Assembly (NCBI GenBank): GCA_945836835.1
Contig: CAMAML010000028.1
Span: 1-10,193, forward strand
Origin: an uncultured cyanobacterium
GTDB lineage: Bacteria > Cyanobacteriota > Vampirovibrionia > Gastranaerophilales > Gastranaerophilaceae
Reading direction: 5' to 3'
DNA length: 10,193 bases
The notes under the pieces were generated by a model. It was given only the letters and a program-made list of their open reading frames with translations, searched no databases and was not told the origin of the DNA. Of the stretch, positions 6,444 to 10,193 are shown in pieces. Each line of letters opens with the position of its first letter. Within the stretch, counting starts at the first letter, position 1. Position numbers and translations under genes: made by a program.

Positions 6444-6791
6444 CTACTTGCCTACGTTTATCACCGTTTTCATCTCGGTAATTATGTTTGACATTCTGCG
6501 GGTCGCAACCGAATACAGAAGTGCGTTGTTTTGCATTTCCAACAATTCCTTGTCGGGACGGATTTCTTCGTCGCTCTTAGTCTCTATAATCGCCGAAGGA
6601 CCCAGTTTTTGAGAGAGTTTCGTCTCTAACGGGCTGTTCATCGTCCCCAAATATTCGTTGAAATTTATGTCCCTTCTTACATATCCGGGGGTGTGGATGT
6701 TTGCAAGGTTTGAACCCAAAGCGACCTGCCTTTGGGAAACCAAATCAAGCATTATTCCGACTTTACCCATACTGTCAAACGGTGAATACAT
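6444..6791 (-). CDS. flgB: Flagellar proximal rod protein FlgB
   Basis: A 115-residue protein, slightly short for FlgB (usually 130-140). The N-terminal signature is complete: SQRQVALGSNLANIHTPGYVRRDINF (19-44), with the conserved N-L-A-N-x-x-T-P-G-Y. The C-terminal helix NNALLYSVATRRMSNIITEMKTVI (87-110) fits the rod coiled-coil region. The variable middle is short, which accounts for the length. FlgB forms part of the proximal rod with FlgC, FlgF and FliE. AGAGGT lies 8 nt before the ATG, and the gap to the preceding gene is 24 nt. Confidence 0.95.
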   Translation of the reverse strand: MYSPFDSMGKVGIMLDLVSQRQVALGSNLANIHTPGYVRRDINFNEYLGTMNSPLETKLSQKLGPSAIIETKSDEEIRPDKELLEMQNNALLYSVATRRMSNIITEMKTVINVGK

Positions 6792-6815
6792 TTTCTGTTA
6801 CCTCTTGTTTATAGC

Positions 6816-7529
6816 CTATTCTCTGATGTTAATCGACTTGTTGTACATATCGTCGACAACCTTCACCATCTTTGTCCCCGCAAGCATCGAAGCGTTAAGT
6901 CTAAGCATGTCGGTTACCGAATCAAACAGATTTACGTTAGAAAGTTCAAGATTGTTTTGCTTAAACCTGTTGTGATTTTTTACCAAAATCGCCTCGCCCG
7001 AGTCCTCGGTCGGTCTTAACTTGTTCATCCCGACATCTTCCAACGCCTCGTTGTTCGCAAACGTTACAAGCGGGATTGTGCCGATTTTCTTGCCTTTTTC
7101 TTTACCTTTTTCAAAAGCGTAAACCTCGCCGTTCTCTTTGATGTCAAACTTGAAGGCGTTTGCGGGAATTTTAATCCCGTTGCCGACAATCCAGTCGTCG
7201 GAAGTTACCAGAAAACCGTCTTTTCCTGTCTTAAAAGCACCGTCACGAGTGTACGCGACCTCGCCCGTTTTTGAAAACACGGGAATATAGCCTTGCCCTT
7301 GAATGGCAACGTCATACGGGTTACTCGTAATCTGTATCGAGCCTTGGCTCACGTCGGTTCTGACCGCACCCGTCAAGTACCCGTCCTCGTGGAGCATTTG
7401 CTCAAACCTTACGGACTTGTAGCCTTTTGTGTTGTAGTTTGACAACGAATTTGCAAGATAACCCAGCTTGTCCCATTGGGTAAGCACGTTGCTTGTGTTT
7501 TTTCTGATAATTCCCTGTAAATTATTCAT
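6816..7529 (-). CDS. Flagellar rod protein, FlgF/FlgG family (second copy)
   Basis: A 237-residue member of the FlgE/F/G axial family. The N-terminal rod helix and motif are degenerate but recognisable: KLGYLANSLSNYNTKGYKSVRFEQML (21-46), where N-L-A-N-x-x-T-x-G-Y/F is usual. The core YTRDGAFKTGKDGFLVTSDDWIVGN (about 92-116) is the strongest family mark. The C-terminus has NNLELSNVNLFDSVTDMLRLNASMLAG, equivalent to the E-x-S-N-V segment and the terminal coiled coil. It is shorter than E. coli FlgG (260), so FlgF or FlgG cannot be decided from the sequence alone. AAAGGGG precedes the ATG by 7 nt and overlaps the stop region of the upstream gene. Confidence 0.88.
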   Translation of the reverse strand: MNNLQGIIRKNTSNVLTQWDKLGYLANSLSNYNTKGYKSVRFEQMLHEDGYLTGAVRTDVSQGSIQITSNPYDVAIQGQGYIPVFSKTGEVAYTRDGAFKTGKDGFLVTSDDWIVGNGIKIPANAFKFDIKENGEVYAFEKGKEKGKKIGTIPLVTFANNEALEDVGMNKLRPTEDSGEAILVKNHNRFKQNNLELSNVNLFDSVTDMLRLNASMLAGTKMVKVVDDMYNKSINIRE

Positions 7530-7542
7530 CTCTTACCCCTTT

Positions 7543-8241
7543 CTATGACGTTGAACCGAGCTGGCTAATGAGTTTTTGCAGGTTTTGGTTTTGGATTAAG
7601 AACATGTTTCTGTTTGCCTCAAAATTTCTTATAACGGGCATCATTTCGATAAACTCGTTTTGCATGGCAACATTTGAGTATTCCAAATACCCCTGCTTCA
7701 CGTCGGGCTTTTCGACCAAAACCCCGTTAGCGTCCACGACCCCGACGGTCGCAACCCCTTCTAATTTCCCCGTTTTGTCGTTGAATACTCTCAAGGCTCC
7801 GTCCGAGTCGATTTTTATTTTCTCGACCGTGTCGGGTACAAGGTGAAGTTTAATCGGCATCCCCGAGTCGGACAAAACCTTAAAATCCTCGAGCGTCAAG
7901 AGGTTTCCGTCTTTGTCAATCTTGAACCGCCCGTCACGGGTTAGTTTTATGCCGTTGTCTGTTTCGACCTGAAAATACCCTTTTTGAGCAATCGCCAAAT
8001 CCAAAGGTTTTTTTGTCATGTTAATACGCCCGACCTTATCGTCGATTGACGTCGAAATCCCGTCCGGACCAAGGTATTCCGAAAACGACGACACGACCGC
8101 CTCTTTTCGCTGATACCCGACCTTGTCAAACCCCGTTACGTTTTCGTTGTGAATACTTATCAAACGAGACTGGGTCTGCATTGCTTTTAACGGAATTCTC
8201 ATCCCGTCGTTGTTGTATTGAACACTACCGTTAATCTTCAT
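7543..8241 (-). CDS. Flagellar rod protein, FlgF/FlgG family (first copy)
   Basis: A 232-residue member of the same axial family as its downstream neighbour but clearly diverged from it. The N-terminus has PLKAMQTQSRLISIHNENVTGFDKVGYQRKE (17-47), in which NNLANVNTTGF is replaced by HNENVTGFDKVGY. The core KLTRDGRFKIDKDGNLLTLEDFKVL (99-123) is typical. The C-terminus GYLEYSNVAMQNEFIEMMPVIRNFEANRNMFL matches the FlgG/FlgF end (E-x-S-N-V, R-x-F/Y-E-x-N). It is the first gene of the rod operon. AGAGG lies 9 nt before the ATG. Two paralogous genes side by side fit flgF-flgG, but the order cannot be assigned safely. Confidence 0.88.
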   Translation of the reverse strand: MKINGSVQYNNDGMRIPLKAMQTQSRLISIHNENVTGFDKVGYQRKEAVVSSFSEYLGPDGISTSIDDKVGRINMTKKPLDLAIAQKGYFQVETDNGIKLTRDGRFKIDKDGNLLTLEDFKVLSDSGMPIKLHLVPDTVEKIKIDSDGALRVFNDKTGKLEGVATVGVVDANGVLVEKPDVKQGYLEYSNVAMQNEFIEMMPVIRNFEANRNMFLIQNQNLQKLISQLGSTS

Positions 8242-8275
8242 AAACTTTACCTCTGTTACTCATATATTTTAACGC

Positions 8276-8303
8276 ATATCGACGCGATTTGTTTGGCGTT
8301 TTG
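8276..8303 (-). promoter_or_regulatory. Possible flagellar sigma (sigma-28/SigD-like) promoter for the rod operon
   Basis: On the minus strand CAAA (8303-8300), a 16-nt spacer and GTCGATAT (8283-8276) differ from the SigD-type pattern TAAA-N14-16-GCCGATAT by one base in each element. It lies about 35 nt before the first rod gene start. Rod genes are not usually sigma-28 dependent, so this stays tentative. No good sigma-70 pair was seen instead. Confidence 0.3.
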
Positions 8304-8384
8304 CATAAAAATCATACGTTTATATGAGCTTTACAGCCTTTTTTTAATGATAAATTTCAAAAAGTCAAACTTTTAACGGGATGT

Positions 8385-8510
8385 TTGTTGCGGTGTGGGA
8401 GGGCAGGGGTAGGTGCTGATGCAGGCATGGGGGCAGTGGTGGACGTGGGAGCGACCCGGTGCGAAAGCGGGAGGGACAGAAGGAGCGGGGGACTACTTCA
8501 AATCCAGTCC
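8385..8510. repeat. G-rich low-complexity block with hairpins
   Basis: The plus strand is purine-rich, with many GGG to GGGGG runs up to about 8490. Visible small structures are CCC (8455-8457) with GGG (8469-8471) around a GC-GAAA-GC tetraloop hairpin (8461-8468), and GGACT (8490-8494) with AGTCC (8506-8510). On the minus strand it shares TGTCCCTC..CCGC-like sequence with the C-rich block at 1484-1557. It could be a decayed dispersed repeat or a structured RNA. Confidence 0.35.
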
Positions 8511-8549
8511 GAGCAAAATACCTTTGAGTTTTTCTCTGGAAAGATAAAT

Positions 8550-8569
8550 GACATTAAATGTCGTATAAT
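8550..8569 (+). promoter_or_regulatory. -10 box with abutting palindromic operator candidate
   Basis: GACATT-A-AATGTC (8550-8562) is a perfect dyad. It is directly followed by TATAAT (8564-8569). No good -35 box is found at the usual distance, so the promoter may need an activator or be controlled through the dyad, which fills the spacer. GGAGG (8576-8580) near the expected transcript start can pair with CCTCC (8607-8611) in the leader. Confidence 0.45.
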
Positions 8570-8737
8570 AATATTGGAGGTTGAAAAATATTTATGATAA
8601 TGTTAGCCTCCGCAGCTCTAGATGACTTTTGGGCGGGAAGGTTTGTAACAACTTGTAAAGATTTTTTGATTATCTTGAAGATTTTAATCAGGGGTGCCGA
8701 TACATTACTTGTTCTTAGAAATTACAAGGAGTGTGTT

Positions 8738-8950
8738 ATGAAAGACAAAAAAGTTTTGGACACTGACGAGATTATGGTTGATTACGCCGAGATGACAAGT
8801 TTTGACTTCAATTCTTTGAGCTACAAAGAAATGCAAGCACTTCAACAAGTTACGGGAACGGAGTATGACGAAGAAATTCCGAGCGGGTTCAAGTACGGAA
8901 AGTTTGACCTTATCGACCTGTTTCATTCGTTTATTTCTCAAAAAGATTAG
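8738..8950 (+). CDS. Small acidic protein of unknown function
   Basis: A 70-residue acidic soluble protein that I do not recognise. The sequence is rich in Asp, Glu and aromatic residues (DYAEMTSFDFNSLSYKEMQ; GFKYGKFDLIDLFHSF), with no Cys, no membrane helix and no signal peptide. The ATG at 8738 was chosen because AAGGAG (8726-8731) stands 6 nt upstream. The frame is open in phase back to an ATG at 8594, which would add 48 residues with a hydrophobic stretch (DFLIILKILIRGADTLLVL). That start sits 13 nt from GGAGG and is the alternative. It is followed 27 nt later by another small gene with the same type of ribosome binding site, and both end at one terminator. Confidence 0.65.
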   Translation: MKDKKVLDTDEIMVDYAEMTSFDFNSLSYKEMQALQQVTGTEYDEEIPSGFKYGKFDLIDLFHSFISQKD

Positions 8951-8977
8951 AGTATTTTCATCAAGGAGTTGCGGATT

Positions 8978-9196
8978 ATGGATATGAACGAAATTTTTAA
9001 CAGCGGAGGGTTTTCGCCCGACTGGACGGAAAGGTACGAGGAAGTCGAGTCCCCGACGGTTCCGCAAAGAAAGGATTTAGACACTTTGCTTAGCGAACTC
9101 GACGATATAAAATCGACGATTTCGGATTTGGAGATACGGAGCTGGCATTTGGCAAAACGGCTTCGGTACCACGAAAAAGGTTTTGCGGAAAAATAA
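8978..9196 (+). CDS. Small coiled-coil-like protein of unknown function
   Basis: A 72-residue soluble protein that I do not recognise. The first half is polar and disordered-looking (SGGFSPDWTERYEEVESPTVPQ). From about residue 30 a heptad-like helix follows (LDTLLSELDDIKSTISDLEIRSWHLAKRLRYH) that could form a coiled coil. The ATG at 8978 is used because AAGGAG (8963-8968) is 9 nt upstream; the TTG at 8969 touches the Shine-Dalgarno and cannot use it. It forms a two-gene unit with the acidic protein upstream, and a terminator follows 53 nt after its stop. Confidence 0.68.
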   Translation: MDMNEIFNSGGFSPDWTERYEEVESPTVPQRKDLDTLLSELDDIKSTISDLEIRSWHLAKRLRYHEKGFAEK

Positions 9197-9249
9197 CAAC
9201 CCCGAAAATTGTTAAAGAACTACCGAGACTTGGATGGATGGTAAAAAAT

Positions 9250-9297
9250 AAGAGGATATTCCTTTTTAAGGATGTCCTCTTTTAGAATTTTTTAATC
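9250..9297 (+). terminator. Rho-independent terminator of the small-protein pair
   Basis: AAGAGGATATTCCTT (9250-9264) pairs with AAGGATGTCCTCTT (9268-9281), with one G-T pair and one bulged base, around a TTT loop. T runs follow (TTTT at the stem end and TTTTTT at about 9288-9293). This closes the unit and separates it from the toxin module. Confidence 0.8.
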
Positions 9298-9321
9298 CCC
9301 GCCTGAAAACTTTCCTCTCCG

Positions 9322-9376
9322 CCCGCCGTAAATTCTCATCTTACATCTTGCAAAATTTTGTGATAAACTGTATAAT
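9322..9376 (+). repeat. 55-bp direct repeat, copy 1
   Basis: Identical over all 55 bases to 10139-10193. The preceding base differs (G at 9321, C at 10138), so the left boundary is sharp. The right boundary cannot be seen because the second copy ends at the window edge. It contains a complete promoter at its right end. The two copies stand 817 bp apart and bracket the toxin-antitoxin pair. Confidence 0.95.
9348..9376 (+). promoter_or_regulatory. Sigma-70-type promoter inside repeat copy 1
   Basis: TTGCAA (9348-9353), 17-nt spacer, TATAAT (9371-9376). Transcription would start near 9383, giving a leader of about 45 nt before the toxin ATG. The leader contains AAAAGG (9394-9399) and a nine-codon frame (9410-9439) that overlaps the toxin start. 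Confidence 0.7.
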
Positions 9377-9390
9377 TTCTTCATAAACAC

Positions 9391-9419
9391 TTGAAAAGGT
9401 AACCTATTCATGATATACT
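9391..9419 (+). promoter_or_regulatory. Second promoter, proximal to the toxin gene, predicted leaderless
   Basis: TTGAAA (9391-9396), 17-nt spacer, TATACT (9414-9419), with TGA directly before the -10 box (extended -10). The toxin ATG begins 9 nt after the -10 box, and no Shine-Dalgarno lies in between. A transcript from here would have almost no leader. Confidence 0.6.
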
Positions 9420-9428
9420 GTTATTGTT

Positions 9429-9776
9429 ATGATAATTGATAAGAAATTTACGGCAGAATTAACTGATGAAGCTGAAGAACAACTGCTTTCTTTATCCTGT
9501 GAACACAGAACCAAGATAGCAGAAGCTATTCGGACATTTGAGCTTGTTGGTACGCTTTATAAAAACATAAACGATTTGGGTAACGGTCTTTTTGAGATTA
9601 AGCCGAAAGGTATTAGGGCATACTTTATGTATGACTACAATCGAAGAAAGGTAATTATAGTCGGATTAATAGTTTTAAAAACCACGCAAAAGGCTCCGAC
9701 TCGGTATATCAAGCAAGCTCGTATAAATATTGAAAGGTATTTAAAACAACAGGAGGTAGCACATGAAAAAACTTAG
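9429..9776 (+). CDS. RelE/ParE-superfamily toxin, HigB/Gp49-like
   Basis: A 115-residue basic protein. The segment GLFEIKPKGIRAYFMYDYNRRKVIIVGLIVLKTTQKAP (53-90), then RYIKQARINIERYL, matches the Gp49/HigB-type RelE fold: L-x-E-(I/L), a strand with R-x-x-(Y/F), a hydrophobic strand, then K-x-T-Q-K-x-P followed by a terminal helix. Such proteins are usually ribosome-dependent mRNA interferases. The toxin gene comes first, as in higBA, and overlaps the partner by 14 nt (9763-9776). The ATG at 9429 has no Shine-Dalgarno. The module is AT-richer than the genes to its left and is bracketed by 55-bp repeats, which suggests acquisition or duplication. Activity is inferred, not shown. Confidence 0.85.
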   Translation: MIIDKKFTAELTDEAEEQLLSLSCEHRTKIAEAIRTFELVGTLYKNINDLGNGLFEIKPKGIRAYFMYDYNRRKVIIVGLIVLKTTQKAPTRYIKQARINIERYLKQQEVAHEKT

Positions 9777-10077
9777 AACATTGGATGAAATATTGGATGA
9801 TAAAAACTTTTTTACGGAAGAACAGGCTAAAGAAATTCGTCAAAATGCGGATGAAGAGGCTATAAAAATACTACATGGCGGGAAACGTGCCAATGCCGGC
9901 AGGAAACCTGCCATTATGGGGAATTCACGTAATAAAGTTATAAAAGTTTCCGATGATACTAAAACTGCAATCAATTATGCATATTCTGTCGGAATTGTGA
10001 TAAATTTGGACGATATAAAATTGCTAAGGTACATAAAAGAGCATAACTTAACGCTTTCAAAAATTCAAGAAGTATAA
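9763..10077 (+). CDS. Probable antitoxin partner without a recognised DNA-binding domain
   Basis: A 104-residue protein encoded just after and overlapping the toxin, with a strong AGGAGGT (9750-9756) 6 nt before its ATG. That predicts better translation than the toxin, as expected for an antitoxin. The N-terminal 35 residues are charged and helical. The middle carries GGKRANAGRKP (39-49), a basic Gly/Ala-Gly-Arg-Lys-Pro motif seen in some phage and plasmid small proteins. KVIKVSDDTKTAINYA (58-73) then resembles a short strand-helix of ribbon-helix-helix type. The usual HigA XRE helix-turn-helix is not visible. The antitoxin role rests on position and overlap. Fold and DNA binding are uncertain. 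Confidence 0.65.
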   Translation: MKKLRTLDEILDDKNFFTEEQAKEIRQNADEEAIKILHGGKRANAGRKPAIMGNSRNKVIKVSDDTKTAINYAYSVGIVINLDDIKLLRYIKEHNLTLSKIQEV

Positions 10078-10138
10078 TGAAAGGCAAATTGGAAGAAAAT
10101 TCCTGAGGCATAAACTTTAGTCTATAAAATATTACCTC

Positions 10139-10193
10139 CCCGCCGTAAATTCTCATCTTACATCTTGCAAAATTTTGTGATAAACTGTATAAT
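10139..10193 (+). repeat. 55-bp direct repeat, copy 2 (reaches window edge)
   Basis: Exact second copy of 9322-9376, lying 61 nt after the antitoxin stop. It may extend beyond the window. Its presence implies that another gene downstream uses the same promoter sequence. Confidence 0.95.
10165..10193 (+). promoter_or_regulatory. Sigma-70-type promoter inside repeat copy 2
   Basis: TTGCAA (10165-10170), 17-nt spacer, TATAAT (10188-10193), identical to the promoter in copy 1. The last base of the -10 box is the last base of the window, so the gene it drives is not seen. Confidence 0.65.

Larger units (their letters stand above)
8242..8737. other. Long divergent intergenic region with G-rich block
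   Basis: These 496 bases separate the rod operon from two small genes. They hold a possible flagellar-type promoter (8303-8276, minus), a strongly G-rich block on the plus strand (about 8385-8490) with small hairpins, a palindrome next to a -10 box (8550-8569), and a leader of about 160 nt before the first small gene. The open frame 8385-8597 inside it is not protein-like: it is Gly/Arg/Val-rich only because of the G-rich DNA. Confidence 0.65.

Noticed and set aside
8480..8515. tRNA-like end (TTCAAATCC next to AGTCC)
   Set aside because: It resembles a T-loop, but the T stem does not pair correctly and no acceptor, D or anticodon arm could be found.
8385..8597. 70-codon plus-strand open frame
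   Set aside because: Composition is dictated by the G-rich block (Gly, Arg, Val), there is no Shine-Dalgarno, and it overlaps the operator and -10 box at 8550-8569.
8385..8740. SRP RNA, RNase P RNA or tmRNA
   Set aside because: None of the conserved cores (for example the SRP GGAAGCAGC-type loop) is present.
10090..10105. Terminator after the antitoxin
   Set aside because: GGAA/TTCC is a 4-bp stem without a T tract; transcription may run on into repeat copy 2.
9322..10193. CRISPR array, integron cassette or insertion sequence
   Set aside because: Only two repeat copies 817 bp apart with genes between them. There is no attC-like folding seen, no transposase or integrase, and no terminal inverted repeats.

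Overview
The window is a roughly 43 % GC stretch (estimated by eye) of bacterial chromosome. It carries housekeeping, sugar-catabolic and flagellar genes, and its right end is an accessory segment. Flagellar rod genes, a ZupT-type transporter, a SpmA-like protein and many small unknown proteins would fit an uncultured gut or environmental bacterium such as flagellated Gastranaerophilales (Melainabacteria). That assignment is an inference from gene style, not from a marker gene.

Layout. 1-478 (minus) is the N-terminal part of a SpmA-like membrane protein that runs off the left edge. 556-1347 (minus) is a ZIP-family metal transporter. 1348-1696 is a divergent intergenic region with a palindrome, a C-rich block and a hairpin. 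1697-4487 (plus) is a tight five-gene run: nanE, a ROK kinase (probable nanK), a small unknown protein, a ComFC-type phosphoribosyltransferase and a second unknown protein. 4578-5918 (plus) is an AAA ATPase with an unrecognised N-terminal domain. 5967-8241 (minus) is a flagellar rod operon transcribed as two FlgF/FlgG-family genes, then flgB, then flgC. 8242-8737 is a long intergenic region with a strongly G-rich block, a palindrome next to a -10 box and a leader. 8738-9196 (plus) holds two small unknown proteins that end at a clear terminator. 9322-10193 is a toxin-antitoxin-like pair between two identical 55-bp direct repeats, each of which carries a full sigma-70-type promoter.

How the genes work together. 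NanE and the ROK kinase would convert ManNAc to GlcNAc-6-phosphate. The ComFC gene and two unknown genes are cotranscribed with them by overlap or abutment. The four rod proteins would build the proximal and distal flagellar rod.

The most notable signals are: (i) the 55-bp promoter-bearing repeat that brackets the toxin module with an 817-bp period and whose second copy ends at the window edge; (ii) three genes (spmA-like, nanE, toxin) whose extended -10 box lies only 7-9 nt before the ATG with no usable Shine-Dalgarno, which predicts leaderless mRNAs; (iii) a RelE/HigB-like toxin paired with a partner lacking a recognisable helix-turn-helix; (iv) two strand-asymmetric GC-rich blocks in the two divergent intergenic regions.
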